In this document: in pieces, positions 47,313 through 60,100 of the stretch
How positions within the stretch are numbered: the stretch's first letter is position 1
Layout of the letters: the number at the start of each line of letters is the position of its first letter
NCBI RefSeq assembly: GCF_032854445.1
Contig: NC_088300.1
Coordinates: 58,624,984-58,688,983 of the forward strand
DNA: 64,000 nt
Reading direction: 5' to 3'
Source of the DNA: Liolophura sinensis
Lineage: Eukaryota > Mollusca > Polyplacophora > Chitonida > Chitonidae
Made by a program: the position numbers and the translations under genes
The notes under the pieces: generated by a model
What the model saw: the letters and a program-made list of their open reading frames with translations, nothing else
The model's database searches: none
Told to the model about the DNA's origin: nothing

Positions 47313-50300
47313 ACTAACGATCTTTAGAAATGTATCCATACGGTATTACATATTTTCCTTTAAGGTTGAAGGTATGTCAGCAAACACAACTTATGTCTAT
47401 AGATGAGGTATGAACACGTACAAATTCTCCATAGAGGTGCAACTCGGTGTGGGCAAAAACCTATTCCAGGGCCAGTTTACCCTGATGAATAGTTATAAAT
47501 GAGTAGGTTCTCAGGTGCGCCCGGATGAACTATGTGCCGTGTTAGTAAAGGCTTGTGACTGACATAAGTGAATCAGAAATATCCGCTTCATGGCAAGGTT
47601 ACTCTACGAGGGGCACTCTACCAATTTAGGGGCTAAACGTCTACCTGAGTTTGGGTGTGTGAATCAAGAAGGATGATGTCCAGACCTGGCGTGCTAAGGC
47701 AGCACAATTGTGACACGATTTATTATCGAAGCTTTTCTTCAGTAATACCGAAGATGGTCAGGGTAATGGACCAATAGGATTCTCCATGTCACCGCGGGCA
47801 GCCCTGCTGGGAAGTGACGGAAGGGAGCACAAATGAGTGGACGCACGATAGCCCCACATACTAGACGGGAAATGAATAGGCCTAATCGTGGCCCCCAATG
47901 GACGGTTTGAACCTTACTCCCAGCAACTTTGTGGACAAAAATCTCTTAATTCACAGATTACACAGCGCAAGTCTTCCGTATGACTTCTCAATTATAACAC
48001 ATGGCTTTGGCGGATACGAGTAAGCGAGCATCGACGAGTGGCTATCAGACGTCCAGTCTAGGACCCGGATAATTAGGCGAGCCTCTACAATGACAGAACG
48101 TCTTGGCGTTTTTAACTCGCTGGGCACACGGCCTAAAGACAAGTCGTGTTTCCAGACATGACCTATTACACCGATGGTAACCACAACCAGATCTTATAGG
48201 ACAGTGAACGCCCTGAAGCCTTTGTGTCTGTCTCACAGACCTTTTGCCGCCTCTTTTACCAATTTTTCTGGATAGCACTGGAGTGTACAGAGCTACACTG
48301 AATTGTGTCCAAGAATATGCTACAAAGTAAGACAGCAAATGTCAGCAAAGAAATCTATATGCTGCTTTAGAAAAGTTTACCATCTATGTCAGTGGAAAGC
48401 ATATTTTTATCTTAGATGTAACTTAAAAGCACATCTCTGTCTTGCATATGCAGTTTGTCTTATTTGCAACGAGAAATCATTTTTGTATTTTACTTATGCA
48501 TATTTGCATTTTATTTATGCAATTTACTTGTTTGTGTGGTTGTTATGAACATTAAAAGCTCGTTTGTCTTTTACTTACGTATTCTGACATCATACTTGTG
48601 TTATAAAGAATGAAACCTTTTCAGAACCTTACTTTATGTAATTTGAAAACATAGCAGTATGTTGGTTAAGTAACATGAAACCATATTGGTATTTTATCAG
48701 TGTATTCGGAAAGTACAATTTACCTTTGTGTGTAAACACACACTGACCTGAGGAATTTGGTTTTCCCTTGTTTACCTTCACAAGAATCGATTTCCTGTTA
48801 TATGGTATGGTGATAAAGTGAAAGAAGGACACATCCAAGATCTTTTGCCTGTTAACGTGACAGTTAATGATAAATAGCTAGGTCATTTTGAACTATTCAT
48901 GAGATAATTTTTGTTCATGTTATTGAGAGGCCGTATGATTTATGTATGGACTCTTGTCGTGGACGCTGTCTGCAGTATCAGAGTAGGTTAGAGGCAGACT
49001 ACAGAGGACCATAACCTTACAAGTGTCTGGAGGATCTGGGAGTGTGGTGAGAAAAAAAGTGTACAGCATACACTATCTCTGCCCACAACAACCACATCAA
49101 AAAACACATGGAGTTAATATCTGATATGATACCTTTGATACGCCAACTCTTTTTCTGATTCTCTCGATACTGAAGCCACACAACTTAAGCCCGTAGCAGA
49201 GCACAACTAAGCAGTCTATCGCCCATTCGTGTTATTTAAAACACACCCCAAAGCAATCAATATAGTTTTCAAATAATGATGAATGGCGAAGAACGCCATT
49301 GAACTAACAGCGATGATCTCGTGCGTATACGATGTGGGTGGGGACAACCTGGGGATAACCTGGGGATAACATGGGTATAACAGGTCAAGCAGAGAACCGG
49401 TGCCAAGCAGCACAGGCCAGGACTTGTTTCCTGAAGACAAAAGAAAAACATGCCACTGGCTGCCAGGAATTGAGAGACAAGCATCCATTGGTTCCCTTCT
49501 GCAAGATTTGTGTACATCACGAGGAATTACTGTGGCGCAAAGCCTTCATGGCTAGAATTGCCTCAAAGACCATGCTGATTGAAGCGTAAGCCTGCAGATA
49601 AAGGGAACGGCCACTTGAATTCGTACGTGCCCAACAGATTACAGTCCATTTGGCTCTGTCGTCAAGGAAACACATTTTGCAATTCTCACAAAAAAGTATC
49701 AGGATCTGCTTCTTGGATCACTTTAATTTAACGTCCACGAATTCAAACGCGAAAGCACATTAAGAAGAGTGGAGTGGAATTTGAAATTGCTGACGCAGTG
49801 CAATAGTTGCGAGCTAGAAATCAATTGGTGAACGTCAAGGCTGGAGGTGTTCGCCTGGTCTGTGAAGACAACTATCCTGTGGGTGATCGCGAATGCCGCA
49901 CACACTAGATAAGTAGACGCTAATCCCTCTTGCCTTCCAGAATAAGAATTTTTCTAATTTACTTTTTTTGACCGTCAAATGAATGCCTGCGAGCATTTGA
50001 TTTCAAATCCGGGCATTTTCGGCTCTCTTTGGTCTGTTTCCCCATTTGAACTGAGCTTTGAACCTGTGTTAATGACGATATGGGGCAGTCAGGTTATTTG
50101 GAACTTTTCGCAAAGAATTAAGTGCATCAATCCATGAGCACTTTCACTTTATATAAACCGTAGGAAACTTTAAAAATTAGAACAGTACACTGCTATGCAA
50201 TGACTGTTTCCAAAACATTCAATAGTATGTTGATTTCTCCCTTGTCCAACTGACCTCAATGTTTCTTTCTTTTTTGATTTTCTGTGATCTTTTTCGTTAT

Positions 50301-53263
50301 GAGTTTTAGACATAACCAGAGAGTAATTGGACAAGGAAATTGGATGTTATGCAGAAACGTGTTTTTAAATGCCATTTTGTATAACTTTACTTAGGCCCTA
50401 TTTCGGTATCTGACCAACGAAATCGTAGAGCAAGATATGACGTCCTTGGTTTACAACCCGAATCGAAATTAACCGCACAACAGTGTCATTAACAGCTAAC
50501 ACGACTTTTGTGAAAGTTTCTCAACTTTAATGTCACATTTCACTGTCTCTAGCGACCGACTCGTGGAGAACGCCCTACTGAAAAAGCCTAATGTCCGGAA
50601 GTGTACTCCGAGTTAACCCTCCCTATCCTGATGGCTTTCGTCTGAAACAGGAAACATTTTACAACTTATCAGGAAGGAAATGTCCTTTATTTTAGAAACT
50701 CAGCTTCACTTTCTAGATGAAGTTGTCTGGTAAAACCACAATAAATACGCCCGCAATCAAGCGGATTATACAAGTTGTCAAGAGTTGATCTGACAAAAGC
50801 TGGACACGGAAATTGAAATTCTGCGACGAGTGGTAGGCTTTTCCTTGGGGGGTAGATTAAGATAGACAGTATTCAGTGCAAAATCCTTGCTGACCTTTGC
50901 TTCCAAATAACTCTTCTCGTGAGAAAACCCGATGCCGAGGAGAAATATCACCAGGATTCTATGATTGTAATCAGCCAGTCCTGCTTTCAGCAGTATTTAA
51001 CCAGAATATAAGCGCACTGACCTATAATTGCCTGTGAAATGACTTATAATAGAAAGTAATAGCTAGAGGTGGAAAGCGCCCTGAGTCTATCAACCACAAA
51101 CCAGGTGGTAGTATTGTGACACAGTGAAATTAAAGCTGTAGGATGTAGAGCAGGGATATTATATATTTAAGGATTATGGAGGAAAAGCCTTAGTTATTTC
51201 GTACACTGTCGCAACGGATTATGTAACAGTCACATAGATAACCTGATAGCACCTCATATGCATGGCGCAATATTTGTGGCAAACCATTGTAGCTATGTCA
51301 AAATACATACCTTGCTATATGAATGTCGGACTTGACGCTTATATTTAATCATTCCCTCACCGGGAGAAGAAAGCGTTCATCTCTTAAGCCTTGCCTCGTA
51401 TAGCAATGTAGCTTTCAAGATCTACAGAAATTAATGCGGTGCAAATATAATTATTGTCAAACATAAAGACACGTGGACGTTTTTTTTTTTCTAAGAAGAG
51501 CGGATTTTAAATGGAATCAAAAACTAACTACACTGAGTAATGGAAAGAATCTGATGGCACAACACGTGTGGTGTTACTTTCCTCATCTGAGAAATTAAAG
51601 CGATACGAAGTATAGAATTGCCATTTGATCCACATATCCACATGTTCAACAACTCTTTCATAAGTGTGGCAGTCAGTTTAATGTTTGTTCAAACGTTTAT
51701 GCGCTGTTCTCTTGCCAAGAATCCACATCGTTCCTAGATTGCCAGACAAATGGAATCAGTGATATTATAGACAATTGCTCGTCGAATCTGAGCTAGGCAA
51801 GCCGCGTTGGTAAAACTGTGCAAATTAGAAGTGTTAGATGGACAGTGGTTGTGCGATCTGACGTCGTTATACAGGCTGAGCTGTTAAGAACTGCGAGTGC
51901 CGAGTGGGCTTGTCAAGTGGACGAGTTATCCGACACAATTAATGGAGACGGAAACTTGTTACTGCACACATCGTAAACCACTCTACTCACAAATCTTTCA
52001 ATTCCGCAAGATTCTAAGGGAAAAAATATGGAATCCGGGAACAGAAGCTTGGAACATTTTAGCCTGTACAGCCTACAAAGACATATCACTTTATGCCGGT
52101 ATTTAGTACAATGCCGGAGAAAATTAGGTTTTAGATTTCCATTGAGCGATCGATAGTTCCAATGGTTCATCGAGTTCCAAGATGGCCGTTGTCTTGGCAA
52201 CCTTTTGAAGATGTCGAGATGTGAAATAGTATAGTTATAATTGTAAAAGAAAACCTAGACATGGGCCAAGCCTTGAGTGGGTTTCCAAATAGCCTCAAAC
52301 ACTTATGCATGCTAAATTGTTAATGTCAACAGGCGAGCATTTCCTTCAACAACGCTGAGAAGCAAATTAGAGCTGGACAAGGGGGATTTGTGTGCCTACA
52401 GTTCACATGTTTCCACACTACTTCAATATGACCTTTTGCATATGTTTTTTTTCAAATGGCTAGCTATAATAATATCGTTCCTCAGAGCATGCCCATACTC
52501 ATCACTTGCCTGGAATTTATGATGAACAAACAATTATCGGTGTATTCATTCGCCTCTGCCAACTGACCCGAGGGCCAGAGAGCTGTCACTCATCTAGCTA
52601 ACAGCTACACTATTATCTGATGCGTAAATATACAGTCATCGTATCCCCAACCTATCCCATCCCCAGTCCGGTAAAAGGCTAATACTTATCCATAGAACAT
52701 ATTTAACAAAACTCTCGGTTGGCTATAAAGCACAGTGTTAGACAAATCGATATATAGAAAAGTGATTGGAATAACACTTCCAATCATATAAAAAAATTTA
52801 AAACATAAAAATACATTTAGCATACCGATACGTAGGAACAGGAATAGCATGCATGAAACAATGTCTCGACACACAACAAGTGTGAATACTATAGAATGAA
52901 AGAATAGCTTTTCACAATGTATGGATGACACAACTGGTTTATAGGAACATATTTAAATGTGTACAAATATTTCCGAAAGTCTGGATTTGAAAAAAAAAAA
53001 CGTGTACAGAGAGTGACCTATACCCCAGGCTAGAATTCCGCTGCATAGAAATATGGTACGTGTATTTTCACGCACAGAACTCTTACAACAGGCAACACCG
53101 TGTTTTCGTACCTTTTTCATTATTTCCACTATGATACTGCTCAGACTGTTGAGCTGTTCACAATTCTTCAAGGCAAGCCCATGAGAAACCTTTAGTGCTA
53201 CAACATGTACGCGGTCAGCTGAAGGTACAACTGTTCTTGCTTTTGCTGCTTATTCTAGCCTCT
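47313..53263. other. No recognisable gene; small 12-bp repeat
   Basis: Contains a three-copy 12-bp repeat (ACCTGGGGATAA, about 49345-49381) and a T run near 51480. Open frames up to about 97 codons (48045-48338 minus, 51913-52200 minus) carry no recognised motif. The 81-codon plus frame at 48303-48548 is AT-rich and loosely repetitive. Confidence 0.5.
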
Positions 53264-53379
53264 ACAAATGCATGTTTTTTTGGGGGTTTTTTGGTTTTTT
53301 TTTATTGGTGTTTTACGCCGTACTCAAAAATATTTCACTTATACGACGGCGGCCAGCATTATGGTGGGACAAATGCATG
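53264..53379 (-). mobile_element. 5'-truncated SINE with exact target-site duplication, minus strand
   Basis: ACAAATGCATG occurs at 53264-53274 and 53369-53379, flanking a minus-strand element. The element has a T/G-rich tail, TTATTGGTGTTTTACGCCGT, ACTCAAAAATATTTCACTTA, TACGACGGCGGCCAGCATTA and TGGTGGG. The shared tail is nearly intact and everything 5' of the CCCACCATAAT motif is missing. Exact 11-bp duplications and 5' truncation are hallmarks of LINE-type target-primed insertion and indicate a young copy. Confidence 0.88.
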
Positions 53380-54276
53380 GTATTGAACGATCAGTGAGTG
53401 GTAGCAGTGCTCAAGCTTGTGCCCCAATGGGCGCTTATGTCGCTTTTTAAGCACGAATACAGCGGACATTATTGTAATTTTGTTATGGAATAGACCGTCA
53501 TAATTTGCATGTAGTACACCTAGAAGTATTCCTACCATTATTCGTGTATACTATAAATATACAGTAGACCTTCGAAATACATAAGCGGTTGATATAAAGT
53601 AGGAAATGTGGCCTTGATCTACGCTGCATGATAAATAAAGAAGATAAGTGCACGTAACATGTGAGTTAAAACGTCACACCTTATTTTGGGTTTCGGTACC
53701 TCAACCAGTACAGCTGGGATAAGTATTCATCTGTTATAGTCACGGCGTTTTCCCCCTATAACTTTTTCATGAATAAACGTCTGATACCGGTTTGTATGGA
53801 GCCGATGTCTGTGATGGATGGGTCATATGAGACCGATGCTGTCACCCTACAGTCTGAGCGGCCAACATGACATCAGACAGCCGACGACCGACTTTGTCGT
53901 TAGCCACCTATTCTAACCGTGCATACGCCCCCACTGACCAGGTCATCTCTCGCGTCAGGGACAGTGTCAGGTATCTACAGTTTACAGGGTCTCGCTCACA
54001 CCGCGAAACAAGCCCTCCAAGTCATTGGTAGTTAGCTTGATACCGTATCTGCCACACGAATCATTAATCACGGCACCTGTATAACGGCTTACAGGAGGCT
54101 GAATACTTGTCAAGGGATTCACATCGGTTTTATACAGGTGTTGCTGTAATCGTTCATATCAATATTTCTTACCAGCTATTGCTTAAAGGATGTTTGCTGC
54201 TGAATGAGAGCTGATCTAAAAATTACATAATAAACATTAAGTGGGAATTGATGTACAGTCAATCAAATGTTCAATT
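53380..54276. other. No recognisable gene
   Basis: Nothing recognisable. Confidence 0.55.
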
Positions 54277-54380
54277 CATGACATACCGGTTTCCTCCCAG
54301 CATAATGCCGGCCGCCGTCGTATAAGTGAAAAATTCTTGAGTTCGGCGTAAAACACCAATCAAATAAATCATAACATACC
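54277..54380 (+). mobile_element. 5'-truncated SINE with near-exact target-site duplication
   Basis: CATGACATACC (54277-54287) and CATAACATACC (54370-54380) flank an 82-bp plus-strand fragment. It reads GGTTTCCTCCCAGCATAATG, CCGGCCGCCGTCGTATAAGT, GAAAAATTCTTGAGTTCGGC, GTAAAACACCAATCAAATAA, AT. The SINE starts only at the GGTTTCC block, so the head and most of the body are missing. Confidence 0.85.
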
Positions 54381-54900
54381 CTTTTAGTTCAACCTACCGC
54401 TACTGCAATGTATATAATCTAGGGACAATGACAATGCACAGATGTTTCCGGCGCACTAACATTATATTCAATATCCCATTCATAAGTAAACAAACGTTAG
54501 TATCAAACAGGGTATAATTATACTTTTACGTGTGGCCATAGAAATACAGTGATCACGTAATTGTGTGAAGGATTGCCGTTTTGATGCAGTTAATGGGAGT
54601 GAACATGGTTCCTGCTGGAAATCGTTTCATTCGGTTGACCCATGGACAATTACCATTCGTCTGCTGTGCAGCAATGAAACAGTAACCACCCGATGATCGC
54701 AGATCTCCAAATGATGAGTCTATAACAAGTCTATAACAACATATCCAGGCCTGGACGATTTCACATGTTTCCCCATTAAAACAGGCATAAACCACTTGTA
54801 CCACAAATTAGTCTTGCATATACTGGAGTGAGTGAAACTAATTCCAGACTATTTCAGTGATATTTCCACATTTTTTGGCATCGACAGGTGTATTATTAAT

Positions 54901-54902
<2 letters not shown>
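54381..54902. other. No recognisable gene
   Basis: The 83-codon minus frame at 54553-54804 has no recognised domain. Confidence 0.5.

Positions 54903-54980
<78 letters not shown>
54903..54980. repeat. (TA)39 microsatellite
   Basis: Seventy-eight bases of perfect TA dinucleotide. Long TA tracts extrude cruciforms readily and are length-variable. The Ile-Tyr repeat open frame across it is spurious. Confidence 0.97.
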
Positions 54981-54983
<3 letters not shown>

Positions 54984-56474
54984 TTATATGTATATATTCA
55001 CTCTATGGTAAGATAAATTTTAGTACCTTTCTTATAAGATGGGCAGAATAAATGTTGAAATACTGTGCTCTTAAAACACAGCCTGGTAAATGTCTGTTAC
55101 ATTTATTTTCTGTCACTCTAAAACGTAACGGGGTTTAATGAAATTTGTTTTGATGTAACAGGCTCTCCAAAGAAAACGGTCTCAACATTTAGTAATCGGT
55201 CTTTATATAGAGACATGTTTCCTGTAGTGCACATAGACCTTCACTCAATCATTACATTTCCTGTTCACTGCCACACCAATTTCTGCGCGCGACGCAACTC
55301 ATACTTTCAGAGTCGTCACGGAGAATCATGTCAGTTCAAATTGACATATTACATTATTCAGCGAGCAGAATTGTTTGCGTTGTCTTGCACGTGTTTCCAT
55401 GGTTATCTATTCAGCCAGCATTCCCAACGAGAAGTCGTTCGAAGGCAAGCTACGGTAAAACAGGTTGCTGCTATCGACATTGATACGAACGCCTGTCAAT
55501 CAAGTACCTGGAAAACCCCTTTCGAAATCAACGGATAGGAATCGCATTACAGACGATGTGACCTTGACGACGCGAATGCATCCAGAGGATGTGCCCAGAA
55601 ACCAAAGCATCGTTCAACAACAACCAAGAAAGTGACCGTTTACTGTCCAATTTCCCCTAGGTAAAACTCATGGCGCCTTGTTGGTCACGACAGGCATCTA
55701 AGAGGCTTTCATGATATGAATATAAAAATATCAATTTTCTTATAATATCCAATCTTATGCAATCAATAATATATAAATAACATTCCATATTAGCCTTACT
55801 CGTCGTTCAACTCAACCGTGTGTCAGGTACAGCCTAAAGCATGATGGATGGCTCGTCCGTGCAGAGCCAACAACACCCAGAATTGAACTTAACAACAGCA
55901 CAAAGGCACAACGTCCCTAGCCGATTAATATCTGCTAAAAAAATACATGATGCCCGAGGTGAGATAGTTTGGAGAGCTTCCAAATCTGAATATAAAAATA
56001 GCGACAGGCTTTACAAAGATACCACAGGAATACTTCAACAGCCACTATATCGGTAGGCAATTTGAGGATGTTGGGATAATTCTCGTGGGTTGGATTGCAA
56101 ATTCAGTTATTTAATTGGTCGCTTATATGCATGTGAGTGGAACACAATCTAATAATTTTATTATATGCCTTTTTTGTACGTATCTAAGTTTTTATCTGTC
56201 AATTTCCAGCTCCCACTTGACAGCCAGGCACATCTGAGATACACGACGTTTTCTTGCAAATGTTGTAGTTGTTTCCCTCGAATATATTCTGTAAAATGTG
56301 TGTATCTTTTCAATTTTCACCGACTTTAAGTAAGAAATCTGGTAAGACTGCTGCCTAACAGTTCGTTACTGTGAGTTTACTAATGTATTGTCAAAACAAC
56401 GAGTCAGAAAACGTAATCGTGTTCTAAATTATGTCATAAAGTATGGGAACTGCTGAAAACCCGCTGCTGAGTCG
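54981..56474. other. No recognised gene
   Basis: The 107-codon plus frame at 55215-55538 includes a splice-acceptor-like ACTTTCAG and a donor-like ACG|GTAAAA, but no recognised domain. The 71-codon frame at 55841-56056 is also unassigned. Confidence 0.45.
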
Positions 56475-57183
56475 GGGAGGTAGTGGTGGAAGGTTGTGGA
56501 GGGAAGTTTATGGAGGATGGTTTGTTTAGGGAAGGTTGTGGAGGATAGGTTGAGGTGGAATGGTTGTAAATGGAAGATTGTTGAGGAAAGGTTGTGAAAG
56601 CATAGTTGTGGGGAATGGTTTTGGAAGGATGGCCGTGAAGAGAAAGATGTGAAGGATAGTTTCAGAGGCAAGGTTTCTGAGGGAAGCTTGATTGTGGAGG
56701 GATGGTTGTAGGGGATGACTGTGGAGGGATGGTTTTGGAGGGATGGTTGTAGAAGGATGGCTGTTGAGAGCAGGTTGTGGAGGGTGGTTATGGAGAGAAA
56801 GCTGTAGAGGATGACTGTGGAGGGAAGATTGTGGAACAAAGATTGTGGAGGAAAGGTTGTGACGGTAAAGCTGTGAGGAATGGTTTTGGAGGGGTGAGAG
56901 AATGATGTGAAGGATGGTTGCGGAGACAAGGTTACTGAGGAAAGCTTGTCAAGGAAGTCGTGGGATGGATGTGTAGATTGGTTGTGGAGACAAGGTGGTG
57001 GAGTATGACAGGTTGTGGGGGAAAACTTCTGGAGGTTGACTGTGGAGGGAAGGCCTGGAACGAAGGATGGCTGTGGAGGAAATGGAGGAAAGGTCGCTTA
57101 ATGTGAAGGGAAGGTGGGAAAAAAGGTTGTGAAAGGTTTTTGTTGAGGAAAGGTTGTAGAGGGAAGGTTGTGAAAAGATGGTG
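56475..57183. repeat. G-rich irregular minisatellite, strand-asymmetric
   Basis: About 700 bp of GGTTGTGGAGGGAAGG- and GGATGGTTGTGGAGG-like units, 14-24 bp long and irregular. The plus strand is G-rich and C-poor throughout. The minus strand opens a 166-codon Ser/Pro/Phe/Thr-rich frame (56429-56929), best explained by the repeat composition. Runs of GG and GGG could support G-quadruplexes or R-loops; that is inference. Confidence 0.85.
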
Positions 57184-60100
57184 AAGTTACAACACAGATG
57201 TTTATTTGCTGTTTGTTTTCAGGAGGTTTAACTTCGGTTTCAACAGCATTATGGCCATATTATGGGAAGTATGTCTCAATAGCTAGCATGTATGATCAGC
57301 TACATATTCCTAGTGTTGCCTGACTGACATATGATCATGATCAGACTCACCACTGAATCTCATATTACCAGACTGTCATGGATAATGTGAATGTATTCAC
57401 AAGATACTAGACAGAAATATTAAATACAGCGGGAGGCTCAGACATAGAGGAACAATACATATATCTGCCAGGACTTTCTCACTGACTGTCTCTATGGAGT
57501 GCCAAATCGAATCGCAACAGAAAAAACAAATATCTGCATGATGAGAGGAAAGTGTTTGTATGAAAAACGCAGTGCATGTGAAATACAAGAACGTAAATGC
57601 CATTGTCAGTAACTGTAACATTATTACAGGCAACAGCATCGTGGCGAGCACTTCAGAAAATCGCCTGTGGCATTGCGAGGCTAAAACCTAGAATCTGGCT
57701 GAGAAGAAACTCGGAAAGGCCAACGCTACCATCTAATGAAGCTCTACTGATGATGACGCCTGATGACGTCACTTTTTTTTTCTTTTCTTCTTTTTTTATT
57801 TTATTTTATTTTTTTTTAATTCTTTTTTTTAACGCCTCGGTCTGCTTTTTGGTGAGAGATGGTACTGTCTATAATCAGCGATAATTTAATTCAACTTGGT
57901 TCTCAAAGTAAGTGTGTCATGATCGGTTCTGTCGAACCGATCATAGGCCCATGTGAAGCAGAACTTGTGAAAAGATGCTGATTCAAACGGGCATGTGTTC
58001 CGTGGAGACATTCCGATAAAGTGGGCCTGTTATAGGCATTACACCCACTCTATTCCAAGGCTAACACCTCGCCAATCGATTGCAGGCTTACGGAGAGAGA
58101 CAGAGGAGTACCACAGATTGGCCCCGGGCGACTTGGACCGAATGAGGCGAGAAAAACACACTGTAGCAATCTGGGGACTTGGCTAAGGCAAATATTGCTC
58201 GTTCGAGAAAGGTGCAGTTTTTAGCGTCCCAACATTGCTGACAACAGACAACGGCAAGTTTCCTGTGTACTGAGCGTAGCCCACAACAAGGGTTTTCTCT
58301 GTTGCAATTAGCACATCCCGGAATCCCATTATGACGAATCCCAGCAGCAGCTTTTATTGGAATCTTTTATGGACATTTCTGGGAATTGATAATATAACTT
58401 AAATTTCAAATGAGGTGCATGTGTATAATTCCTCGCTATAACGGTTACATTAAAACGTTTACAATATCCTCATTTATTTATTATCATAAAGCTGAATTGC
58501 ATTTTGTCGAAAACACAGAAGAGGTGAAAATGAAACACTGGCGGCAGGCATAGACGAAGAGCTGTCCCAAAATATTACCTTCTTAATTCTGCATAATCCA
58601 CACACGGATGTTCGGGGGAAAGTGGAGCGCAATTTGGAAAAGGCCATGACTGTGAGAAAAGACGCTTAGTATATGTAAAAAGCACCAGAGTTCTGGAAAG
58701 ATGCAAATCCGTACATATTGGATTACTGAAAATTAAAGAAGCTGAACAAACATAAAACCATTTGTCTCATCAGTAACAGACAATGCATTTGTATCTATGT
58801 AGAGTACATGCGGTTCTTAGAAGTTCTATATACGATCAGATCTTACAGAATGTCGGATTTGTTGGTTGATGAGTGAGAGTTCAACGTTCCGGATTCTGAG
58901 AGATCTCCGGAAAATATCACGGCAGAAAGTTCCTGGCAGTGAGTTGCGCCTAGCTATGAAAGAAGGTGGTGCAGTTGGGGGACAGGGTGATTCCAGTGGC
59001 GCTACAAACAGATCTATGACACCCTAGGGAATGCTGTCAGAGCGTTCTGTAATACATCACTGCCTTCACGCCCCGGACGCTAACACACTCTCGTTTGTGT
59101 CTCTTGGAGTGGCGGAAGTCTACAGCGTACGTGGAGAAACTCCGTGATCAATACGAAATGCCGGGAATAAACCAATCTTCTGGGTCGGTTTATAGCCTGG
59201 CAAAACTGACAGCATATTATCATAGCCTGTTATACAGCTAACACATAGGAGAGTTGAATGAGGGTTCTGATAAAACGATACAAAACTCGTACACATAATT
59301 ACGGCGGAAGACACACAACCCTGGTCTAGTGTCATTGTTGATATCTGAAGCTATAATCAACTCACCGTGTCACATTGGTAACTATGGTATATATTTAGAA
59401 CAGTTTTGTGTTCGTTATACGGTTAAACATTTCACACTGCTATTATAAGAATGATATTAAATATGTCATGAAGTGTGTATAAATAACCTCTAAGCACTAA
59501 CAATATCGACGAATGTATTCTAAATTAAAGTGTCCATTCCAGCAGAATTACGCATATCGCACATAACAACAGAAAAACGGTGTACTTAGGAAATTGGCAT
59601 CAGTTTGACATATTGTTTCTATCACTACAACACATGCTCACCCTACCTTTAGCTAGCTCAGTCCCGAAGTCCAGTTTACGAAAATTCAGTAAAGATCCTT
59701 GTGTTGTGTCTGCCAGTCAGACACGTGTCACTGTCTAACTATCCTCATTGATGGTGATGTGAGACTGTGCTTGGGAGACAGGGGAGCTGCACTAATCACT
59801 ACACCCGATCACTGCCAACGTCTCACAGTGCCAATGTTCCGTTTGTTCAGTGGCTTAACGGTAGCGTATCAATTGCAGGAGGCAAGCTCGTTCAGCACAG
59901 TGACATTCCGTTCGTCACTGCTTCTAGTCGCAACAACGAAATTCTGTCGTCGGGGTATTGCCAAGTCAATTGTATTAGAGTAGTGGAATTTGGTGCATTG
60001 AAAATCCACTTTTCATTGTTACCAGCCATAATGGTTCGGGAAAATATGTACTAGGCTTGGCATTGATTCGCTGCTACATGCGGCGATATAAACCAAGGAG

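Noticed and set aside
54857-55051. Plus frame with Ile-Tyr repeats
   Set aside because: Translation of the (TA)39 tract.
56429-56929. 166-codon Ser/Pro-rich minus frame
   Set aside because: Its composition follows directly from the G-rich repeat on the other strand; no unique sequence or start context supports it.
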